DNA of 64,000 nucleotides. It comes from Hofstenia miamia. Its lineage: Eukaryota; Xenacoelomorpha; Acoela. The stretch spans positions 1,730,422-1,794,421 of the forward strand of contig SCFE01000073.1 of the NCBI GenBank assembly GCA_004352715.1, given 5' to 3'. Numbering within the stretch: the stretch's first letter is position 1; the number at the start of each line of letters is the position of its first letter. Of this stretch, positions 54,720-64,000 are shown piece by piece. The notes under the pieces were generated by a model. That model ran no database searches. It had not been told where the DNA came from and worked only from the letters and a program-made list of their open reading frames with translations. Made by a program: the position numbers and the translations under genes.

Positions 54720-57600
54720 AATGTGATTACCATGTTGAAGAGTACTGGAACAACTAAAGGAGAATTACAATCAAATATTAAATGAACCCATTGATAATAA
54801 AATCATCAGGCCAAGTGAGAGCCCTTAGGCTGCACTGACAGAGTTTGTAAAACAAGGCAAGAAATATAGATTGTGTATCGACTTTTGTAAACTGAATGAT
54901 ATAACAAAGAAGGATGCGTACCCACATCCAAAAATAGATGACATAATCTATGACGCCAGTAAACACAAATAATATACATGCATAGATTTGTGTAAAGCAC
55001 ATTGGCAGGTGCCAATAGAGCAAGGAGACATTGAGAAAACAGCATTTGTAACGCCATACAGACTGCCTGAGTGGATGTATATGGCATTTGGACTTTGTAA
55101 TGCACCTGTGGCACTCCAACAATATGTAACAAAGGTCTTAAAATAAAACAGAAGAAATATTGAAGACGGAGTATGTGCATATATTGATGACATCATAGTA
55201 GCAAGTGACATAGTGCAAGATCACATTGAAAAATTAGGTAGAAGATTAACCATCCAATACAATGCAGGGTTAAGAGTGAACAAATGCAAAATACTCAAGA
55301 CACAAGTAGTGTTTCTAGGACAACAAATAGAACAGGGAAAGATAAAAATGAAGAATAACGTAAAAGTGATGGTACAAACCATCCAGAGGCCAAAAAGTAA
55401 GAAAGATTTGAAAAGGATAATGGATTCATAAACTACTACAGATCTTTTATACCCAATATAGCACAGAAAACTAATAAAATGACGACACTACTGAAAAAAT
55501 CAGCAATATTTGAATGGTTATGGAAGGAACAGGAGCATTTAGGCAACATAAAAAACTAATTAGCTAAACTACCATCACTGCCCAGATAACAATTTTGGTT
55601 GTTTTTACGTTGTTTATGGTTGTTTCATACTTTTGGTTGTTGCAGCAACCATTAACATCATAATAACAACCATTAATACTAATTTGAGCAACTAAAAATG
55701 TGATAATTTAAGATTCAAGCAGATCCTTGCAAATAGAACTCACTTCATCATTTTGATTACTAGATCATTTTTATATAAAGAACGGAATTGCAAAAAGCTT
55801 TTTTGAAATATTAAATTTGTGAAAAATTATAATATACTTGGTTAACGAATTTTCAAAATAATTTATTCATGAATATTTGGACACCTTCAAATTATCAGTC
55901 AGATAAAAAAGTTACATTTGAGCAGAAGAGATTCTTTACGATTTAAAAAAGTATTATTTCAAAATTATACTTAACTTTAAAAGTTTAAATTTCTGTTAAA
56001 TTATCATTTATAATCAAGACATTCATTAATAATTTCAGCAAATGTTGTATTTAATGTATTTATTGTATTACTGTTCTGCCCTTTGTTGGGCTTCTGTTAG
56101 TTTAAACAACAATGTTTGAACTGATTATAAATATAAATTTGATGTATTGCATATAAAGTAATGCTAGAACAATCATGGGCAACATAAAATAACATTGTTA
56201 CGACCTAAAAATAGTGCTTTTTTATTCAGAAAAAGCAACCTAATGTGACATTGTTGGAACAACGTTGTTAAGACCAGTCAAAAGGGTACCATTTCAACGT
56301 TAAAACAACCATAAAAAACAACTAAAAAATAACGTTGTTTAGACCAAAATTTGTTATCTGGGTGAATACACCAGAGTATGACAAAGAATTTATTCTGGAC
56401 TGTGATGCTTACAATGTAGCTATAAGCACATGCTTAGGTCAGAATAAAGATGGTAAAGAAGTGCCAATTCAATTTTTAGTAGGAAACTCAAACAAAGCAA
56501 AGAAAATTATGGTTCAACCAAACTTAAAATGCTCACACTAGTGGAGAGCATTAAAAAAATTCGATATTTTCTGACAAACATTTAAAGTAAGAACAAACAA
56601 TAGTGGTCTAGCCTGGTTGAAAAAATTCTCAGGTGATAAATCTTCAATAGTATTGAGGTGGACAGTGAGTACCTAAAAAAGTTCAAATTTACAACCAAAC
56701 ATCGCAAAGGGATGTTGTGCAAAAACGCTGATTTTTGCATGGTGCTACCAGAGTATCAACAAGATGTGGAAAAGATGGAAAGGGAAAAGAAACAATTTGA
56801 ATTTCTACCACATAATGAATACGAGAGGCTACCAGAGATAAATGCCAATAAAAAAGGTAAACCAATAATGCCAATAGTAAAAAAGGAAGAAATAACAGAA
56901 GCAGAAATTATTGAAAAACAGCAAACTGACATATCCTGTCAGAAATAATTGAAAATATTAAAGATGATAAAAGTAACTTGGGAAGATTGCCAACAGTTAT
57001 TTTCAAAAACACAAGTGGAAAATGAACAAGAATGGATTGCTATATGTTGAAGGACAATCACTGAGAATCATAATACCTGAATATTATAAATGAGAACTTG
57101 TGAGAAAAATACATGAAAATTTAAACATTGGGATAATACAAACCAAAATGATGTTCAACACAAGATTTATAATGATAACTATTAGAAAGACAGTAGAGGA
57201 TATCATAAATAAATGTATGACCTGTCTAATCAACAATAAAAATCATTTCCCAAGACAAACAACACCATTAGAAAAAAATATTGCCACATTGCCTAATCAG
57301 ATATTTCATGTAGACTTGGAGAAATTGTCACAAGGCAATGAGGGATACCAGTATATATTAGTCATAGTTGATAACCTTACTTAGTATGCCTGAATGATAT
57401 CTTGGACTCAACAACAGCAAAAATAGTTGCAGAAAAGATAATGAAGGAATATATTTTGAAATTCAGTCCTATGGAAATAATCATATCAGTCTGCAGAGTC
57501 CAATTCAAGAGTAAGCTATTTGAAGAAGTGACAAAATTAATAGAAATACTCAACTAGAAAATGATGGCATACCACCCACAAGTGAATGGGGCCATAGAAT
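54720..57600 (+). pseudogene. Ty3/gypsy pol, decayed (RT, RNase H, integrase)
   Basis: No gag or protease is visible at the 5' side. Reverse transcriptase begins near 54780 (KIIRPSESP), continues YRLCIDFCKLND, YPHPKIDDII, CIDLCKAHWQVPI (first catalytic aspartate), FGLCNAPVALQQ and the catalytic box CAYIDDIIVAS (near 55175-55205). The RNase H start EFILDCDAYNVA is near 56390, after a 782-bp insertion. Integrase runs from about 57100: the zinc-binding part has CMTCL but has lost one histidine, FHVDLEK keeps the first aspartate, the second (SDxGxQF) is destroyed, and YHPQVNGAIE keeps the glutamate (near 57573-57600). Many stops. Codon-level decay is greater than in the minus-strand copy at 62.5-64 kb. 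Confidence 0.9.
55581..56362. mobile_element. 782-bp transposon (MITE-like) inserted in gypsy pol
   Basis: Ends are inverted: CCCAGATAACAATTTTGG at 55581 and CCCAGATAACAAATTTTGG inverted ending at 56362. Both inner borders are rich in GGTTGTTTT-like words. TG flanks both sides (55579-55580 and 56363-56364). Removing the insert with one TG leaves the pol reading frame continuous, so I infer a 2-bp target duplication. No coding capacity. A 2-bp duplication is known for ISL2EU-type elements, among others; class not certain. Confidence 0.75.
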
Positions 57601-58080
57601 GATTAAGCTGCACAATGATTAAACTAAAAGGTGTAATGACAACAAGTATTACCCAACAATAATTATAAACTAAATGATGGAAGGACATTACACTTCCAAA
57701 ACCTAAAAAGGGCAATGACAGACATAAAACAAATAGCATTAGATAAAAATGCAAAATTTAAAATTATAAGAGACAATGATGCTACTTATAATAACATGGA
57801 TGAACTTAATAGTGTCTGTGAAGATGACTTTGATGATGAATATAGATCAAACATGAACACTACAGGAGTAGGAAAAATAATTATGCCTCAGAGGCCAGTT
57901 AAAAATAAATGTAAATACAAACCTGAAATATAGGATATTAATCTATTAACTGCATTTAGGCACAAAGATGAAATGAACTGATCAAAAAGAGAACTGATCA
58001 CCACTCAAATGCAGGAGGACTCTGCAATCCAAATGTCAATGAATAACAAAAAGTTGACAATCATTGAGGTCAGAAGATTG
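57601..58080 (+). pseudogene. end of gypsy pol
   Basis: Short open pieces (57715-57933 contains a negatively charged stretch EDDFDDEY) continue the direction of pol beyond the integrase core. They probably represent its C-terminal extension. Too decayed for motif assignment. Confidence 0.4.
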
Positions 58081-59450
58081 TTAAAGTCAGATAACAAGCA
58101 AATACAAGGATGAGATACAATGCACTTGACAAACTATCTCCAGAAACAAAATGATTCATTAAAAAAGCAAAACACACAGCAGTGAAAGAAAGTGATGAAT
58201 CAGCAATACCAATAGTGATCAAAAATGTCAAAAGGCTGACATGTAATACAATTATCTCATCTTGAATAGAAATAACTTACTCATAATTTTTTTCATCAAA
58301 GAAAACAAGTTGAATGTAAAAATGCTGCAAAAAATGATAAAATCTAGAAAATAACAAAAAAATGACAAAAATCTAGAAAGTAAGAATGATAATTATTGCA
58401 AGGAGTAACACAACAAAGAAAATACTGGATTTATTAAAGCATCTGGCAGATAAACTGGAAAATGTATTCATAAGGGAAATTGCTAAAGAAAAAAGTCTAT
58501 TTGAACTCATAATGACAGATCTAAAATCAACTTAATTACACTGGCACAGAGAATAATGGTTGAACACAAGATAGTAGTCAATATCTTTTACCAGATAAAA
58601 ATGATGGAACTCACACAAACAAGATGCAACCTGGAGGGGATAGGAGACATATACTTAAAATGTAGTATGAACCAAACTCCCAAACACCTAAAACAGATTG
58701 TAGATGTGTGGAATGATATAAAAGGAGATCAACCAATCTAAGACAAATGGCCAAAAATTGATATCAAGTGACCAATTAAAAAGTACTACAAGACAGTGGA
58801 GAAGGTACTACATTATATAAGCAGGGCACATTAGATGGGTTCAAACCAAAACTTCAATTGCATATTATTCAAGGAGAATAATGCACCAGAGCTAAGCGCT
58901 TGAACATAAATCTGGATAATAGTGATTGCACTAACAGAGAATGAGAAGTTAGTACTTCTAATGCTGAGAAAAAGAAAGACAAGCAATAGTGAGAAATAGA
59001 AAATATGAATTCCCAATAGCACCAATCACAGCCAATTTAAAAAACTGGATATTACAAGCTGTAAACATCACAACATTATCACCAATAGAAAAACCAATAA
59101 CCACTACAGAGAGTTGAGAAATACTTCACAAAGCTAATGATGAGAGAAAAAACATTAGGAAGGCTAAGTATTATGGAACTAGCTAACAACACAGGAATCT
59201 GTCAAAGCGAAGTAGTCATACTAAGCTATGGTAAGAAAAAGTACATGTGGGGAGCAACATTGAACAGCAAATTAAGACCAGTAAAGCAGCAACCCAGATG
59301 ACAAAACAAGAGCAAAAATACAAAAATGTACATTGGGACATGCCTCAAATGATCACATTGATCAAGAAATCAAATGAAATAGTCCAAGGAGAAAGAGTTG
59401 TCATTCTTATTTATCTACACTGGTGGAGGAGTGTTGCATAAAGGTGTGAA
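58081..59450 (+). pseudogene. third ORF of the gypsy-type element, decayed
   Basis: Homologue of 2222-3304. It includes MRYNALDKLSPETK (about 58110-58152), open pieces at 58556-58741 and 59247-59441, and near 59165-59250 NNTGICQSEVVI and KYMWGATLNSKLRP. Motif order and spacing match the 2-3 kb copy. The frame is broken by many stops. Its place between integrase and LTR is where env-like or accessory ORFs sit in Ty3/gypsy-group elements, yet no membrane segment is visible. Function unknown. Confidence 0.6.
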
Positions 59451-59629
59451 GACAAAAGGATTGTAAAAAGAGACAACAAAGATTATCAGTAAACTTGTGA
59501 TTTAATTATACTTTTGTACAAACACAATTATTATTAGTTAAATTTTGTAAAACAATTTGAATAATTTTCACATTACATTTATTGGCAAAATGGTTTAGAA
59601 AAATTAAAAAGATGAAAATTTCTACAGCT

Positions 59630-61000
59630 AATTAGTAATGATGTTGCATAATCAAAGCAGATGAAAGAATTGTAAACAAATTTGAATCTATGAACAGGTA
59701 CATGCTGATTGTTTAAATGTTTGTGAAATATGATTATAAATAGTGTACACTGGATTTATTTGATGATGAATTAATTTCACTAGATTTCTTTTGTTAAATT
59801 ATCAGCTTTGATTATTAATGACAATGGAAAGCTAAACATCTGAGTACACAAGTTGTCCTTTGGTGGTCCCCAAATTTGAGTAAAGAGAGCCACTGCACAT
59901 TCAGCTATTCACAATGTGGTGCAGCTGGTAGTTGAAACTCCTGTGTGCTCTTATACTAGGTGTAAGTTTAGGGATTTTATTTGTTGTAGGTTTCCAATTG
60001 ATTCATTCATTATAATAAACCATGTCATCAAACAGCTGAACAGCTACTATTAGGCTAACCCTTTTTAGTTACAAATTGCTATGGTATTATAATAAACTCT
60101 ATTACACATACAAAGTGCCTATGAGCTCTGAGCTATATTACATGTGTATATTAATTGCCAGTTTAGTTAGTGTTATATGTGACCTTGGAATTGGACTGTT
60201 AGGCTTCTAGTTTTTGCAACTGTATTGATTGTCCCCATGTATATGGGATTTATTTAGTTATCTATACATGTAGGGTTAATTTAAGATATATAACAAGCTA
60301 ATGCATCCCAGTTGCAAAAACTTATCAGTTATAACAAGAACAATCAATACACTAAATTGCAAAGGAATTACATCACACAGGCATTGAGAACACTTCTGCA
60401 CCATGAGGTTTGTTTGTGAGTCACAACAGCTTCCACAGTAACTAGTGATGGTTTACCAATCTATGTTCCTCCTTGAATTTCATTGCTTGGCATTGGGTTT
60501 AACCCTGGTAACATCTTGCTGCTTTCAATCTAAATGAATGGTCCCTACATGTAATACTGAATATATCTGTAATGTATCCATAAGTATTAGTAATGAGTAA
60601 CAATCATGTGATTAGGTTCTCCACACACTGCTAATTTAATTGCTTATGCCAACCCAATGTCCTATTAGCAGATGAATCACTCTCATGCTACTCTCAGTGT
60701 AATCTGTGGTTAACTTGTTGAATTAGCCACAGAGAATTTATTCTCATTGTATATTGAACTAGTATATTTGTAATAACAATTCCAGTGTAAATGAATAGAG
60801 AATAATTTAACCATTAGCTTTAGTTTACCAATTAACCAGTTATTTGTAATACAATATTTAATTAACTTATAATTGCCTCTCTCTCATTCAATCATCCACA
60901 ATGATAAGTTCCCTCTTTAAACAGATTGGGCAACAGAGTTATTGTAGAGTCACTCAGGGATGTTTGAATATTTTCCTAGAATTTGTCAATTTCTAATTCA
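59630..61000 (+). repeat. long LTR-like repeat, copy 4
   Basis: Aligns with 47700-48750 over the same ordered landmarks (TGGAAAGCTAAACATC at 59831, GGTGGTCCCC at 59863, GTAAGTTTAGGGATTTTAT near 59962, AACAATCAATACACTAAATT near 60340, TTGGGTTTAACCCTGG near 60494). It follows third-ORF sequence directly, so I take it as the 3' LTR of this element; the right limit is approximate. Confidence 0.55.
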
Positions 61001-61501
61001 TTAATTTGTTTAATTTTGTATTTCTACATCACTTTTGACGTCACCTCGCTATTTCAAGGTTTAGTTTTTGTTGTATAGTTACTTTGTCCCCTCAATGTAA
61101 TATTACATGTTATTCTGTTGCTCATTTGAATTTGTGAGGGAAAAATCACGTGATTTAGAATTTGTAAACAATTTGCAGGTAATAATTAACACTTTGTAAA
61201 AATAGGGAACTATTGTAGCAATCATTTTTTTGCTTGGGCGCTGCCCTTGGAAAGACTATTTCAGAATCAAGTCTTGTTTTAACCAAACATGTTCTTTTCA
61301 CCAATGTTTACTTTTTGCATGATTATTCTAATTGTTGTTAGTATAATGCTTGCTTAAGTCACAGTGACTAGTTGGGAGTCCTGCTAACCTGGTACCAGTG
61401 TGATGCATAATGCTGGATGGTAGTAGCCTAAATCATGGTTCATATTAGGTTACAAATAGGTGTAGGGAATTAATAAACCTTTTGTTCTTGTCATACATGC
61501 A
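61001..61501. other. unassigned, up to the gap
   Basis: No gene. It may be the rest of the LTR or another internal region; CTGGTACCAGTG at 61389 could be mistaken for a primer-binding site, but I see no LTR end in front of it. Confidence 0.4.
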
Positions 61502-62501
61502 NNNNNNNNNNNNNNNNNNNNNNNNNNNNNNNNNNNNNNNNNNNNNNNNNNNNNNNNNNNNNNNNNNNNNNNNNNNNNNNNNNNNNNNNNNNNNNNNNNN
61601 NNNNNNNNNNNNNNNNNNNNNNNNNNNNNNNNNNNNNNNNNNNNNNNNNNNNNNNNNNNNNNNNNNNNNNNNNNNNNNNNNNNNNNNNNNNNNNNNNNNN
61701 NNNNNNNNNNNNNNNNNNNNNNNNNNNNNNNNNNNNNNNNNNNNNNNNNNNNNNNNNNNNNNNNNNNNNNNNNNNNNNNNNNNNNNNNNNNNNNNNNNNN
61801 NNNNNNNNNNNNNNNNNNNNNNNNNNNNNNNNNNNNNNNNNNNNNNNNNNNNNNNNNNNNNNNNNNNNNNNNNNNNNNNNNNNNNNNNNNNNNNNNNNNN
61901 NNNNNNNNNNNNNNNNNNNNNNNNNNNNNNNNNNNNNNNNNNNNNNNNNNNNNNNNNNNNNNNNNNNNNNNNNNNNNNNNNNNNNNNNNNNNNNNNNNNN
62001 NNNNNNNNNNNNNNNNNNNNNNNNNNNNNNNNNNNNNNNNNNNNNNNNNNNNNNNNNNNNNNNNNNNNNNNNNNNNNNNNNNNNNNNNNNNNNNNNNNNN
62101 NNNNNNNNNNNNNNNNNNNNNNNNNNNNNNNNNNNNNNNNNNNNNNNNNNNNNNNNNNNNNNNNNNNNNNNNNNNNNNNNNNNNNNNNNNNNNNNNNNNN
62201 NNNNNNNNNNNNNNNNNNNNNNNNNNNNNNNNNNNNNNNNNNNNNNNNNNNNNNNNNNNNNNNNNNNNNNNNNNNNNNNNNNNNNNNNNNNNNNNNNNNN
62301 NNNNNNNNNNNNNNNNNNNNNNNNNNNNNNNNNNNNNNNNNNNNNNNNNNNNNNNNNNNNNNNNNNNNNNNNNNNNNNNNNNNNNNNNNNNNNNNNNNNN
62401 NNNNNNNNNNNNNNNNNNNNNNNNNNNNNNNNNNNNNNNNNNNNNNNNNNNNNNNNNNNNNNNNNNNNNNNNNNNNNNNNNNNNNNNNNNNNNNNNNNNN
62501 N
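61502..62501. other. assembly gap, 1000 N
   Basis: Placeholder gap between the plus-strand and the minus-strand gypsy copies. Confidence 0.98.
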
Positions 62502-62559
62502 GTTGCATCTTACAAAATAACTAAGATAATTAACTAAATTTTACAATCATAATTCTGAT

Positions 62560-64000
62560 CATTACAGATAGTTAAATGGATGCAGTGTAGCTCTCACATT
62601 AAGTCGCACCACATATGAGTTGACACTGGCATCATGGTATTTTGGGAACATCATTGATAATGGCGTCAGTGATTCCCTGCCAAACATAGCTTTGAATGGA
62701 CTTACCTGAGCAGTCATGTGGACAGAGGTGTTATAGAAATCTTAACTAAACACCTCTACTGGCTTCTGGCCACTCAAGCCAAGGCTACTTACAAAAATTT
62801 GATTAAGGTTTGATTACAAAGTTCAACCAAGCCATTAGAATGGGGATGGTAGACCATGGTGAACTCATGTACAATTTCTATTTCGTGACTCAAGGCCATC
62901 ATCAGATTATTCTCAAACTGGAGGCCTTTATCAGAGACTAGTCTCTCCATAGGCCCAAACTTAAGAATCCATTCTTTCATGATTTTCTCCATTATCCACT
63001 CCACAGTGGTATTCTTGAGTGGAATTACATGTGCATATTTAGTAAAGTGGTAACCATGACTAGGAGGTACTGATACCCTTCATCGTCGCAAGACAGCTTT
63101 TCCAAGTCCATATGGAAGACTTCATTGGGCTTTTTGGCTGTTCAGTTCTTGAGTGCCACATGTTGTTCAGGAAAATGACTTGCATTCTGCAAGAGACACT
63201 GCTCACACTTATTGATTACATCTATTACTGCAGCTCAAATCCCAATAGTCACATACCTTGTGTTGAAGGTCTTCTCCATCTGGATAATGCCCAGGTGGCT
63301 GTGTTCGTGAATTTGCCTTACCAGATCATGCTGGTAATATCCTGGGACAGCCAGCCAGTTATTTCTACTTTTTGTATAGAGAAGCCCCTGATCACTAACT
63401 TGCCAATTGTATCACTGAAAGTATTGATCTGTTAGTGGGTCCATGGGGAACAGGGTGTCTGCTATTCTACTCAAAATCTCTGACATTACCTTATCACATC
63501 TCTGCTGTTTTCTGATCTCCTCTGCTGTGATCTCTTCCTGCATGAGGATGGCTCTGCCGTGTCAATCCGCATTGATATCTGGCAGCACTTCATACTCTGT
63601 GAGCAGGATGAACCCAAATTGCACTTGCTTCCCTCCTGGTCTCTTTAGATCACATTTGTAACTTGAGAGAGCCGTCCAATAATCAATGTTCAAATGGAGC
63701 CTGCTGGGTCAGTGTTTGATGGTAAAATTGAAATCATTCAAGAACTCTATCCATCTGGCCACTATGCTAGACTTATCACAAGAGACTTTCTTTAGCCAGG
63801 CTAGGTAGCTTCATAGTCCCATATTGAAACTGTTTTATTTCCTAAATTAATCACACACAAATTTCATTCTAAGAAGTCACTCCCCAGTATGATGTCATAG
63901 GGGAGTGGGTGGTAAGAAGTATCCACGACTACTAGATCAACCTGGAGCAGTTTGTTGTTAACATACATATCTACATCCTTTACTTTTCCTTTCAGGGAGA
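62560..64000 (-). pseudogene. Ty3/gypsy pol, second copy, with internal deletion
   Basis: Reading from 64000 on the minus strand: DMYVNNKLLQVDLVVVDTSY and then YDIILGSDFLE (about 63895-63945), the C-terminal ILGxDF motif of the aspartic protease. Directly after (63770-63830) comes WLKKVSCDKSSIVARWIEFL, the end of RNase H, so reverse transcriptase and most of RNase H are deleted. Integrase follows: HEHSHLGIIQ and CEQCLLQN (zinc-binding HHCC, complete; about 63170-63310), FHMDLEKL, SDKGLQFENNL (near 62935), YHPHSNGLVELCNQTL (near 62815-62860) and YNTSVHMTAQVSPFKAMFGR (about 62685-62745). Integrase catalytic residues are all present. Related to, but less decayed than, the copy at 54.7-57.6 kb. 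Confidence 0.9.

Noticed and set aside
1-64000. CRISPR arrays, bacterial operons, ribosome-binding sites
   Set aside because: No regularly spaced direct repeats with unique spacers were seen, and all recognisable content is of eukaryotic transposable-element type.

Overview
The window is repeat-rich DNA from an invertebrate animal. It is AT-rich, full of microsatellites, and packed with eukaryotic transposable-element classes: Polinton/Maverick, Tc1/mariner, hAT, Helitron, non-LTR LINEs, Ty3/gypsy and Ty1/copia. I recognise no host protein-coding gene and cannot name the species. It is a scaffold. Five gaps are exactly 1000 N (1222-2221, 3305-4304, 30316-31315, 33143-34142, 61502-62501), one is 147 N (13739-13885), and single-n joins lie at 8972, 21639, 35200 and 52641. 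Several apparent duplications abut these joins and are probably unmerged alleles or misplaced contigs.

Layout. 1-5.3 kb: short repeats, a third ORF of a Ty3/gypsy-type element split by gaps, an LTR-like repeat and a copia scrap. 6.2-7.1 kb: an inverted repeat whose arms are a 21-bp minisatellite. 7.7-8.9 kb: a complete but dead Tc1-like transposon. 9-10.8 kb: an LTR-like repeat, a LINE reverse-transcriptase scrap and a Helitron replication-protein relic, abutted. 12.2-16.4 kb (minus): a nearly full-length CR1/L2-type LINE with an esterase-like ORF1. 19.3-24.9 kb: a gene-less element with about 0.8-kb terminal inverted repeats related to those of its neighbour. 25.2-36.2 kb: a Polinton/Maverick carrying packaging ATPase, double-jelly-roll major capsid protein, an unknown conserved protein, adenain-like protease and a penton-like minor capsid gene, all on the minus strand. 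37.0-45.4 kb: a large palindrome with arms of about 2.2 kb, interrupted by nested hAT elements in one arm and an R4/Dong-like LINE in the loop. 46.3-47.3 kb: a copia 3' end. 47.7-48.7 kb: an LTR. 48.9-51.9 kb: a second, decayed Polinton capsid cassette. 54.6-61 kb: a decayed Ty3/gypsy element with a third ORF and long LTR, broken by a 782-bp transposon. 62.5-64 kb (minus): a second gypsy copy with an internal deletion.

The most interesting content is the virus-like Polinton gene set. Two diverged copies of the same gene order (major capsid, protein X, protease, penton-like) allow comparison. Protein X shows twice as many silent as replacement codon changes, so it was maintained as a protein, yet I cannot assign its function. 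The penton-like gene is interrupted at the same codon region in both copies. No integrase or DNA polymerase B is visible for either copy; they may lie in gaps or be absent.
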